A DNA stretch of 64,000 bases, taken from Harmothoe impar (taxonomy: Eukaryota; Annelida; Polychaeta; Phyllodocida; Polynoidae). The notes under the pieces are model-generated. The model saw only the letters and a list, made by a program, of their open reading frames with translations, had not been told where the DNA came from and ran no database searches. Every line of letters starts with the position of its first letter. Position 1 is the stretch's first letter. The stretch covers positions 40,924,942 to 40,988,941 of the forward strand of contig OX381704.1 of NCBI GenBank assembly GCA_947462335.1. Reading direction: 5' to 3'. The translations under genes were made by a program, and so were the position numbers. Of this stretch, positions 25,152 to 33,168 are shown in pieces.

Positions 25152-26965
25152 TTAGACCTGCTAAATATGCCGTGGATAATAAAAGTGCCCCACTTCCCAC
25201 CTGATTACCATATCGAATGGACTCCTTTCTCCACTCTCTAATTTCATAAATCTGTCAGGTGAAAACCCTATGGCTGCCACCACCACCGACCCCACAGCTG
25301 GGGGCCTAATAAAGATGTCCGACTAACTGTGGAAATCAAGAGTTTGCTCTCGGCGCCATTGTGATCCCATTATAGTAAAGGGAGAAAGGCTTGGCACAGG
25401 GTTCAATATGGGCCTTGGTTGTAAATTACTGGGACAGAGTGGGAATGTCGGAGTTAGAGAGGGACGTGCAGTGAGGGCAGAATGAAGGTTGGGCTGAGAT
25501 TGATTGTGCCTACTGTGTGGATATCTGGTTTATACGCCTAGAATGCCCCCACCCGAATAAAGGAGTGAGTTTTCTATTGCAACCTCCAGGCAAGTGCTTT
25601 GTGCTTCAGGGAGATTAATGTGAAAGCCAGCTGCGTAAAATCACATCAGAAATACATTATGAGAATCGTATAAGTCTATTGATATGACGATTCCTTATGA
25701 AATAACATAACGTAAACCTATGAAGTAATACAAGATTATAACATAACTGACAGATGCATGTACGTGCCCACTTTATCATCCACTTTTTCATCCACTTTTT
25801 CATAACGAAGATAAGAAAACCTCACATATACATGAGCTTAAGTTAACAGTGTATTGTTATATCTGATCTGTGCATACATGGAGCTGACTTCGGGTCTTAG
25901 CAAGTGTATTAAACAGTATTGATATGTCTATGCTCTACTGTATGCTTTATCATAATTATGATCTAAGTAATTAATTGATTGATTAATTGATTGATTTTCT
26001 CTGTTCATTATAATAGCTAAGCTACGTGTATCATATAACCAATGCTGGTGTCGAATATTTTCGAGCTGTATAAGTTCTTTTTGTGCACCAGAATAAAATA
26101 AACGGGTTTAACGTGTTTACGTTAACTCATACTCAAAAAAAATACTCATTACCGTTGGTTCTGATTCTTTTTTCAAACACACATTAGTATTATAACTACC
26201 TTGATTGTACTGACTAAACCCATGTACGATTATCCTTTACGTCGCCCTGGAACAAGATGAGATATTGTATCTAATAACACAATATATACACATGTAGGTT
26301 TTATTTAGAATTTACATGTCAATGAGTCGACTGACGCGCCTGGTGCAACCCCCCAATCTGTAAGTAGTAGGAGGTCGTATACTACTCACAGCCGTATAGC
26401 GATGTTTAGGCCACTTAATTTGCGCGCCCACTACTTGAGCATGGACTAGCCATATACGATAACAGCTATCGCGATGGGTACCGTCGTCCCCCCCCCTCTA
26501 AGGATTACGAGGTAAACAATGTAGAAGGGTATTATCCCATTGCGCAAAAATAATAGCGTCTCACAACTGGCCTATGATATATACACCCTACTAGCCACTT
26601 AAACTACTCCACACCACACCAACATTCAACCTTCATAATCTCCTCTCGGGTTGTGTCACACTCAAAGTGCATGATCTTTACTTCCGGCTCTTCCATCGTT
26701 TCGTGCTAGACCGTTTGTATAAGCCTATGAAGTAGTATCTTCTTGTGCCACGCCTTCTACCACATAAAGACGATGTCATCAATTGCCACATGCCGGACGT
26801 CAGTTTTGTGCCGTGTGATAGTGTTCCATGCTGGTCTGTTCTTACACAGAGCGTTCTATAGCAGAGCTTAGGGAAATCATCACACATCCTTACAACTATT
26901 TGCTGGGCGGTGTTGCACATTTGCTGCATGGGCGGTGTAACAAACAATAGTATTGATGTGCATGT

Positions 26966-26968
<3 letters not shown>
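25152..26968. other. Intergenic DNA
   Basis: No gene seen. It contains a small ATTGATTA-type microsatellite at about 25971-25997 and otherwise unique AT-rich sequence. The segment directly before the LTR element has no transposon signature apart from the (TA)n tract that follows. Confidence 0.5.

Positions 26969-27046
<78 letters not shown>
26969..27046. repeat. (TA)n microsatellite, about 39 copies
   Basis: An uninterrupted TA tract abuts the left end of the LTR retrotransposon. A short continuation (ATATATATATAT) follows the right LTR at 31486, so the element inserted into a pre-existing TA repeat. A 5-base ATATA-like duplication cannot be told apart from the microsatellite itself. Confidence 0.95.
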
Positions 27047-27047
<1 letters not shown>

Positions 27048-27049
<2 letters not shown>

Positions 27050-27300
27050 TAGCGGGCACGGGGGTGGCCTCGTACGAGAATCGGCGCATTCTCGGCCGAG
27101 AATGCATATCGTACGAGAATGCCATCGTACGAGAATTGGCACATTCCCGTACGAGAATGGAGACGCTTGGGTGGGTATATAAGGCAGGACTGACTCTGTA
27201 CTCGGCAGATAGAGATTGGACTTCATGAATAAAGGATCACTTGGTAACCCTTTAAGGACGACTGTCGTGTTATCTATGATATGCTTCTGATATCCTTACA
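27048..27300 (+). repeat. 5' LTR
   Basis: 253 bp with TGTA/TACA ends. The U3-like part contains five copies of CGTACGAGAAT or close variants plus an inverted pair around CTCGGCCGAG, likely transcription-factor sites or a hairpin. A TATA box (TATATAA, 27176-27182) and a polyadenylation signal (AATAAA, 27228-27233) lie about 50 bp apart. This spacing implies a short R region, with transcription starting near 27205-27212. Confidence 0.92.
27176..27182 (+). promoter_or_regulatory. TATA box of the LTR promoter
   Basis: TATATAA in GGGTATATAAGGC, inside the 5' LTR and downstream of the CGTACGAGAAT cluster. The same motif recurs in the 3' LTR at 31361-31367. Confidence 0.7.
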
Positions 27301-27318
27301 GTGGTGACAGCGGTGAAG
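27301..27318 (+). other. Putative tRNA primer-binding site
   Basis: The bases right after the 5' LTR read GTGGTGACAGCGGTGAAG. A TGG start one base after the LTR matches the complement of a tRNA 3' CCA end. The tRNA species cannot be assigned by eye. Confidence 0.55.
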
Positions 27319-27428
27319 AAAAGGATATAAGGACCCATGACAGATGGATCAATTCAGAAGGATGGATGGAGAGACAGTGGGATAGATGGTAGGAGGATCC
27401 AAGACGACTTCTATGGTAATGGGCGTGC

Positions 27429-30400
27429 ATGGGACGACAGAGGAGAATGAGTTTATATTGGTATGTGCTACTTCATGCTGTGTGTGTTGTTAAAGTCGGA
27501 CGGTATTGGCAGAATGCAGATGATCCCAGCGAGCCGAGATGGCGGCCGTCGGACGATTGTAGCAGGTCGGAGCTAGTACTGGAGCAAGTCGGACGAGACT
27601 GGCGGCCGTCGGACGATTGTAGCAGGTCGGGGATCGTACTAGATGATATAGGACGAGACTGGCGGCCGTCGGACGATTGTAGCAGGTCGGGGATCGTACT
27701 AGATGATGTAGGACGAGACTGGCGGCCGTCGGACGATTGTAGCAGGTCGGGGATCGTACTAGATGATGTAGGACGAGACTGGCGGCCGGTGGACGATTCT
27801 AGCAGGTCGGGGCTAGTACTGGATGATGTAGGACGAGACTGGTGGCCGGGGGTCGTACTAGATGATGTAGGACGGGAGTGGCGGCCCTCGGACGATTCTA
27901 GCAGGTCGGAGATCGTACTAGATGATGTAGGACGAGAGTGGCGGCCGTCGGACGATTCTAGCAGGTCGGGGATCGTACTAGATGATGTAGGACGAGAGTG
28001 GCGGCCGTCGGACGATTCTAGCAGGTCGGGGATCGTACTAGATGGTGTAGGACGAGAGTGGCGGCCGTCGGACGACTCTAGCAGGTCGGGGATCGTACTA
28101 GATGGTGTAGGACGAGAGTGGCGGCCGTCGGACGATTCTAGCAGGTCAGGGATCGTACTAGATGATGTAGGACGAGAGTGGCGGCCCTCGGACGATTCTA
28201 GCAGGTCGGAGATCGTACTAGATGATGTAGGACGAGAGTGGCGGCCGTCGGACGATTCTAGCAGGTCGAGGATCGTACTTGATGATGTAGGACGAGAGTG
28301 GCGGCCCTCGGACGATTCTAGCAGGTCGGAGATCGTACTAGATGATGTAGGACGAGAGTGGCGGCCGTCGGACGACTCTAGCAGGTCGAGGATCGTACTA
28401 GATGATGTAGGACGAGAGTGGCGGCCCTCGGACGATTCTAGCAGGTCGGAGGTCGTACTAGATGATGTAGGACGAGAGTGGCGGCCCTCGGACGATTCTA
28501 GCAGTTTGGGGATCGTACTAGATGAGGTAGGGCGATGTGGGAGGCTGTGGGACGATCCTAGCAGACCAAGGATGGTCCAGGGAGATGTAGAACGATCATG
28601 GCACTGGGACGTGGTGGAGATGCACCGAGACATGGTAAAGATGCAGCGGGACGTGGTGGAGATGCAGCGAGAGGGGTCGGAGATGCACCAGGACGCGGTG
28701 AAGACGCACCGAGAGGGGTCGGAATTGAACCAGGACGCGGTGGGGATGCACCGAGGGGGGTCGGAGATGCACCGGGACACGGTTGAGACGCACCAAGAGG
28801 GGTCGGAGATGCACTGGGACGCAATGGAAATGCACCGAGAGGGGTCAGGGATGCACCGAGAGGGGTCAGGGATGCACCAAGACGTGATGAGGATGCACCG
28901 GGAGGGGACGGAGATGCACCGGGACGCGGTGGAGACGCACCGAGAGGGGTCGGAGATGCACCAAGACGTGATGAGGATGCACCGAGAGGGGACGGAGATG
29001 CACCGGGATGCGGTGGAGATGCACCGAGAGGGGTCTGAGATGCACCGGGACGCTGTGGAGATGCACCGTGAGGGGTCGGAGTTGAACCGGGATCGAAGTG
29101 TCGGAGATGCACCCAGAGGGGTCGGAGATGCACCGAGAGAGGTCAGAGATGTACCGGGATGTGGTGAGGATGCATCGGGACGTGGTGGAGATGCAGCGGG
29201 ACTTGGTGGCGATGCAGCAAGAGGGGTCGGAGATGCAGCGGGACGTGGTGATGCAGCGAGAGGGGTCGGAGATGCACCGGGACATGGTGGAGATGCAGCG
29301 GGACGTGGTGGAGATGCAGCGAGGGGGTCGGAGATGCAGTGGGACATGGTGGAGATGCAGCGGGACGTGGTGGAGATGCAGCGGGACTTGGTGGAGATGC
29401 AGCGAGAGGTGTCGGAGATGCAGCGGGACGTGGTGGAGATGCACCGAGAGGAGTCGGAGTTGAACCGGGAAGTGTCGGAGATGCACCGAGAGGGGTCGGA
29501 GATGCACCGAGAGAGGTCAGAGATGTACCGGGATGTGGTGAGGATGCACTGGGATGTGGTGAGGATGCACCGGTACGTGGTGAAGAGGCACCGAGAGGGG
29601 TCGGAGATGCACCGAGATGTGGTGGAGATGCACCAGGAGCGGTCGGAGATGTACCGGGACGCCGTGGAGACGCACCGAGAGGGGTCGGAGATGCACAGGG
29701 ACGCAGTCGAGATGCACCGAGAGGGGTCGGAGATGCACCAGGACGCGGTGGAGACGCACCGAGAGGGGTCGGAGATGCAGTGGGACGTGGTGGAGATGCA
29801 GCGGGACTTGGTGGAGATGCAGCGAGAGGGGTCAGAGATGCAGCAGGACGTGGTGGAGATGCAGCAAGAGGGGTTGGAGATGCACCGGGACATGGTGGAG
29901 ATGCAGCGGGACGTGGTGGAGATGCAGCGGGACGTGGTGGAGATGCAGCGGGACGTGGTGGAGATGCAGCGGGACTTGGTGGAGATGCAGCGAGAGGGGT
30001 CGGAGATGCAGCGGGACGTGGTGGAGATGCAGCGAGAGGGGTCGGAGATGCACCGGGACATGGTGGAGATGCAGCGGGACGTGGTGGAGATGCAGCGAGA
30101 GGGGTCGGAGATGCACTGGGACGCAGTGAAGATGCACCGAGAGGGGTCAGAATTGAACCAGGACGTGTTGGGGATGCACCGAGAGGGGTCGGAGATGCAC
30201 CGGGACGCAGTGGAGATGCACCGAGGGGGGTCGGAGATGCACCGAGAGGGGTCAGAGATGTACCGGGATGTGGTGAGGATGCACTGGGATGTGGTGAGGA
30301 GGCACCGGGACGTGGTGAAGAGGCACCAAGAGGGGTCGGAGATGCACCGAGATGTGGTGGAGATGCACCAGGAGCGGTCGGAGATGTACCAGGATGTGGT

Positions 30401-31367
30401 AGGGATGCACCAAGAAGGTTCGGAACTTCTTTTGGGACAAAAACCATCGGGATCACTGGTTGATGGACCAGGGCGCCGGGCGGCGAGAGGGAAACCATCG
30501 GAATCCCGGGTTGATGGACCAGGGCGCCGGGCGGCGAGAGGAAAACCATCGGAATCCCGGGTTGATGGACCAGGGCGCCGGGCGGCGAGAGGAAAACCAT
30601 CGGGATCACTGGTTGATGGACCAGGGCGCCGGGCGGCGAGAGGAAAACCATCGGAATCACTGGTTGATGGACCAGGGCGCCGGGCGGCGAGAGGAAAACC
30701 ATCGGAATCACTGGTTGATGGACCAGGGCGGCGGGCGGCGAGAGGAAAACCATCGGAATCACTGGTTGATGGACCAGGGCGCCGGGCGGCGAGAGGAAAA
30801 CCATCGGAATCACTGGTTGATGGACCAGGGCATCGGGCGGCGAGAGGAGAACCATCGGAATCACTGGACCGGGATGTGGTGGAGATGCACCAAGAGGGGT
30901 CAGAGATGCACCAGGATGCGGTGGAGATGTACCCTGGGCGAGAGGCATTGGAGATGCACCGGGAAGAACCAGAGGCCATACCGACCAAGTACCCTACCGA
31001 GCCAGGCAGTGGTTTCAGCCCCTGGCACTTAGGTTTAATATGTCTTGGAAATGGAGCAGGGAGTAGTGGACTCAGCCCTCCCTTGGTGCTAATTAATAAT
31101 ATGATAAAAGTAAAAACTAGGCCACTAATAGATACTTCCTGTACAGCCTTCTGGCTTTATTGTGATACCTTAGTCAGGTTGGGCTTAGTTGCTTGTTGTA
31201 TTAGAGGGGGCTTAGAAATAGGGTGTGGAGAGTGTAGCGGGCACGGGGGTGGCCTCGTACGAGAATCGGCGCATTCTCGGCCGAGAATGCATATCGTACG
31301 AGAATGCCATCGTACGAGAATTGGCACATTCCCGTACGAGAATGGAGACGCTTGGGTGGGTATATAA
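27429..31367 (+). CDS. Repeat-built Gag-like/Pol-remnant polyprotein frame (1312 codons)
   Basis: This is the element's only long sense frame. It starts at an ATG 129 bp after the 5' LTR and runs into the 3' LTR before stopping. Residues 1-35 are unique, with a hydrophobic stretch (SLYWYVLLHAVCVVKVG). Residues about 36-385 are some 18 copies of a 20-residue unit ending IVLDDVGRDWRPSDD-like. Residues about 395-998 are roughly 85 heptads of the types MHRDVVE and MHREGSE. Next come eight 17-residue units (KPSESLVDGPGRRAARG), a few more heptads, and a unique tail. The tail (about residues 1215-1260) resembles a retroviral-type aspartic protease, with Asp-Thr-Ser at 1235-1237 in place of Asp-Thr-Gly and a following LVRLGL. 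No zinc knuckle or polymerase is present. The heptads could form a coiled coil, as Gag N-termini often do. All array periods are multiples of three, so openness alone does not prove translation. A +4/-1 pair of indels shifts the frame between about 29093 and 29325. Confidence 0.5.
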   Translation: MGRQRRMSLYWYVLLHAVCVVKVGRYWQNADDPSEPRWRPSDDCSRSELVLEQVGRDWRPSDDCSRSGIVLDDIGRDWRPSDDCSRSGIVLDDVGRDWRPSDDCSRSGIVLDDVGRDWRPVDDSSRSGLVLDDVGRDWWPGVVLDDVGREWRPSDDSSRSEIVLDDVGREWRPSDDSSRSGIVLDDVGREWRPSDDSSRSGIVLDGVGREWRPSDDSSRSGIVLDGVGREWRPSDDSSRSGIVLDDVGREWRPSDDSSRSEIVLDDVGREWRPSDDSSRSRIVLDDVGREWRPSDDSSRSEIVLDDVGREWRPSDDSSRSRIVLDDVGREWRPSDDSSRSEVVLDDVGREWRPSDDSSSLGIVLDEVGRCGRLWDDPSRPRMVQGDVERSWHWDVVEMHRDMVKMQRDVVEMQREGSEMHQDAVKTHREGSELNQDAVGMHRGGSEMHRDTVETHQEGSEMHWDAMEMHREGSGMHREGSGMHQDVMRMHREGTEMHRDAVETHREGSEMHQDVMRMHREGTEMHRDAVEMHREGSEMHRDAVEMHREGSELNRDRSVGDAPRGVGDAPREVRDVPGCGEDASGRGGDAAGLGGDAARGVGDAAGRGDAARGVGDAPGHGGDAAGRGGDAARGSEMQWDMVEMQRDVVEMQRDLVEMQREVSEMQRDVVEMHREESELNREVSEMHREGSEMHRERSEMYRDVVRMHWDVVRMHRYVVKRHREGSEMHRDVVEMHQERSEMYRDAVETHREGSEMHRDAVEMHREGSEMHQDAVETHREGSEMQWDVVEMQRDLVEMQREGSEMQQDVVEMQQEGLEMHRDMVEMQRDVVEMQRDVVEMQRDVVEMQRDLVEMQREGSEMQRDVVEMQREGSEMHRDMVEMQRDVVEMQREGSEMHWDAVKMHREGSELNQDVLGMHREGSEMHRDAVEMHRGGSEMHREGSEMYRDVVRMHWDVVRRHRDVVKRHQEGSEMHRDVVEMHQERSEMYQDVVGMHQEGSELLLGQKPSGSLVDGPGRRAARGKPSESRVDGPGRRAARGKPSESRVDGPGRRAARGKPSGSLVDGPGRRAARGKPSESLVDGPGRRAARGKPSESLVDGPGRRAARGKPSESLVDGPGRRAARGKPSESLVDGPGHRAARGEPSESLDRDVVEMHQEGSEMHQDAVEMYPGREALEMHREEPEAIPTKYPTEPGSGFSPWHLGLICLGNGAGSSGLSPPLVLINNMIKVKTRPLIDTSCTAFWLYCDTLVRLGLVACCIRGGLEIGCGECSGHGGGLVRESAHSRPRMHIVRECHRTRIGTFPYENGDAWVGI
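27535..28560 (+). repeat. 60 bp tandem array (about 18 units)
   Basis: Units of exactly 60 bp (GGCGGCCGTCGGACGATTCT...) run in register for nearly a kilobase. One truncated unit near 27841-27870 changes the register without breaking the frame. Early units read GACTGG with GATTGTAGC; later units read GAGTGG with GATTCTAGC. Late units alternate between two subtypes (CCCTCG with CGGAG, CCGTCG with CGAGG or CGGGG), which points to expansion by multi-unit duplication. Confidence 0.95.
28606..30424 (+). repeat. 21 bp (heptad-coding) tandem array
   Basis: Roughly 85 units of 21 bp of two main kinds, GAGATGCACCGAGAGGGGTC and GAGATGCAGCGGGACGTGGT, often alternating to give a 42 bp higher unit. Longer blocks are duplicated as well; for example the 29500-29640 order recurs at 30240-30390. 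Length changes are almost all multiples of three, except a 4 bp insertion near 29093 and a 1 bp loss near 29325. Confidence 0.93.
30440..30867 (+). repeat. 51 bp tandem array (8 units)
   Basis: Eight near-identical 51 bp units (GGTTGATGGACCAGGGCGCC...) plus a partial one. The array interrupts the 21 bp array, whose GAGATGCACCAAGAGG-type units resume at 30880. Variation between units is limited to a few positions (CCGGG/CACTG, GCCGGG/GGCGGG, CATCGGG), so this array is young. Confidence 0.95.
31083..31205 (+). pseudogene. Retropepsin (aspartic protease) remnant
   Basis: In the long frame this part reads as a beta-strand-like Val/Ile/Lys-rich stretch, then LIDTS, then a short hydrophobic stretch and LVRLGL. 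That is the usual order around the catalytic Asp of Ty3/gypsy and retroviral proteases (strand, (L/I)(I/V)DTG, helix ending LG(L/I)). The glycine of the DTG triad is Ser here and the flap region is missing, because the PPT and 3' LTR follow almost at once. I infer that a deletion joined this point of pol directly to the 3' end. Confidence 0.45.
31207..31232 (+). other. Polypurine tract before the 3' LTR
   Basis: GGGGGCTTAGAAATAGGGTGTGGAGAG-type purine-rich sequence ends directly at the TGTAGCGG start of the right LTR. This is the position used to prime plus-strand DNA in LTR elements. Confidence 0.55.
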
Positions 31368-31485
31368 GGCAGGACTGACTCTGTACTCGGCAGATAGAGA
31401 TTGGACTTCATGAATAAAGGATCACTTGGTAACCCTTTAAGGACGACTGTCGTGTTATCTATGATATGCTTCTGATATCCTTACA
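31233..31485 (+). repeat. 3' LTR
   Basis: 253 bp, apparently identical to the 5' LTR in every base I compared, including the CGTACGAGAAT cluster, the TATA box and AATAAA. Identity of the two LTRs is the main evidence that the insertion is recent. Confidence 0.92.
31413..31418 (+). terminator. Polyadenylation signal in the 3' LTR
   Basis: AATAAA in TTCATGAATAAAGGATC of the right LTR, the expected 3' processing signal for the element's transcript. The identical hexamer lies in the 5' LTR at 27228-27233. Confidence 0.65.
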
Positions 31486-31800
31486 ATATATATATATTAC
31501 CACTGACATGTACAACGTGGAGTGCCAATATGTCAGTAGAGTGTACAGAACTACAATGTACGTGTATTTAGGCAGTGGATAGTATGTCGGGGTAAACTTT
31601 TGTGTCTGTCACGTCTCGTCGTAGGTGATAAGGGTTGTAGTCTTGCATGTGTCTAGTACTAGGGGGGGGGGAACATATAGCGTGCCTTAGTATAAGATGG
31701 AGTATGAACCTTCAATCCTGTCTATGTCTTCATATAGGAGCTTATTCAGCCCAGGTGATGCTGTAATAGTATCTACGTTAGTAATAGATCTGTATACGGC

Positions 31801-32224
31801 CCGTGTATACGAAAACTTTTTCACCATGCAGGACATTTGGTCCTGCAGATTTTTTTCTCTGCAGGCCCAGCTCAATTTTCGCAGGCCCAGATATTGGAGT
31901 ACAATCCTGCTCTATAAAAATGACATTTAGGGCAAGTGTTTGCATTGACAATGCTAATTGATAGGGTTCCCCTATATGTTACAGTTAAATTAACCATTTT
32001 GATATGTAATTTACTAAGGAACATTACAGAAAATATTCAAGCTTTCTGTTTTATGCTGTAGAAATCTTAATAATGATCCGATTTACAATCCGTGAAAAAT
32101 GGCATATAGGCAGGAATTTCTAGAATACAGCCAACTCTTCGGACCAGCAGTAGCCCTCTTTCTGCCAGACCGGCAGACTTTTTGCCAGCTATAGCCGGTG
32201 TCCGGCAAGTTTTCGTATAGACTG
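31801..32224. mobile_element. Small non-autonomous DNA transposon (MITE), copy 2
   Basis: A 424 bp relative of the element at 3611-4041 in the same orientation. The left end reads CCGTGTATACGAAAAC and the right end reads GTTTTCGTATAGACTG, close inverted repeats. Shared interior blocks include TTTTTCACCATGCAGGACAT and CATTACAGAAAATATTCAAG, and the GCCGGTGTCCGGCA end. I see no clear target duplication, so the flanks have mutated or been rearranged. Confidence 0.8.
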
Positions 32225-33168
32225 CACGGATTTGTTTGCATGACGTCAAATATATACAAATTGAGTAGGAAGAGTATCAAACACCCAGTGTGTCTAGGTG
32301 TATCACGTGGTGTAATGTAGAGCTGCCACAGGATGACGTACTGTAGTGAGTGCAGCACGGGTGTGACGTATATGGGCGTGACGCATGTGGGTGTGACGTA
32401 GTGTGACAAGGGGCGTGAAGCAACAGGCTCAGGGACGTCTTACCTGGGCGTTGCAGAACACAACATAACACCCTGTCTATGCACGTACTTGGGACGCAGG
32501 GGTACACTTAGTGGTGACGTCATTACTGTTTGTGTAAACATTCTTAAGTCAAGTCTTAAAACCTCTTTAAACCACACTGTTTACTCCCTGTTGTAAGCTG
32601 GAGGCCCATGCACTCGAATACCCAATTCCAATGGAATCCCTCTTTCGGCAACGAGCCACACATAATTATGGTGACTATATATATGCACGTATATACACAT
32701 ACATACATCTGTGCAACGCATTTACATATTCAATCTATTTTATTGCAGTTTGAATCGCCACTTGGTAGAACATCAAACTAATAGCTACGAGTGAAGCTAT
32801 GGGATGATAACACTGAAAGAGTATGTTACATGTACTACCGCAGCAGATTGAATGAGAGCACGGGTCTCAGCGCAGGTTTCGCATAAGCGCAGGGTAATTC
32901 AGGATATGGAAATGGCAATTTAGGTCATTTTTGTATATCAAATACGTGCAAGTCTTGTATACCGAGGTTGCAGGTTCCTTAGTAGGGGGCACCATTGCTT
33001 GATCTGGTAGCTGGCGAGATAAGCACTGATGCAGCAATCACATTGGGTGCACGCTGTTACATAATGCCCCCTAAGAATTCCGCAGTGGAGACCAGGGAAT
33101 TACCTCATTGGTTGATAATTCAACCAGCTACAGGCCTATAGGCGCTGGTTAAATGGTACCATCGAAAT
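32225..33168. other. Intergenic DNA
   Basis: No gene recognised. GTGACGTA/GTGTGACG words recur at about 32330-32410 (TGACGTA-type, CRE-like). Otherwise unique sequence up to the inverted-repeat element. Confidence 0.5.

Larger units (their letters stand above)
27048..31485 (+). mobile_element. Young LTR retrotransposon, non-autonomous, repeat-coding
   Basis: A 4438 bp element with two 253 bp LTRs that start TGTAGCGG and end TCCTTACA (TGTA...TACA termini). A primer-binding-like stretch (TGGTGACAGCGGTGAA) directly follows the 5' LTR. A purine-rich tract (GGGTGTGGAGAG) directly precedes the 3' LTR. The two LTRs read as identical, so insertion was recent. The interior carries one long plus-strand frame built from tandem repeats, with a retropepsin-like tail. 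There is no reverse transcriptase, RNase H or integrase. I infer a Ty3/gypsy-type parent that lost most of pol and is mobilised in trans. The internal repeats have probably expanded since. Confidence 0.88.

Noticed and set aside
26940..27060. Tyr-Ile repeat peptides
   Set aside because: Translation of the (TA)n microsatellite.
27535..30867. CRISPR-like regular repeats
   Set aside because: The units are contiguous tandem repeats without unique spacers, in an animal genome and inside an LTR element.
29143..30948. A 601-codon minus-strand frame, and several 100-370 codon frames in other phases of the same arrays
   Set aside because: Phase shadows of the tandem repeats, with no unique sequence, no promoter and no domain.
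27473..30988. A 1171-codon open frame on the minus strand opposite the LTR element's frame
   Set aside because: All arrays have periods divisible by three and lack stop words in several phases, so long frames open on both strands. This one is antisense to the element's promoter, PBS and PPT.
31157..31411. An 84-codon minus-strand frame that nearly repeats in the 5' LTR
   Set aside because: It is the antisense of the LTR, so its duplication reflects the two LTRs and not a gene.
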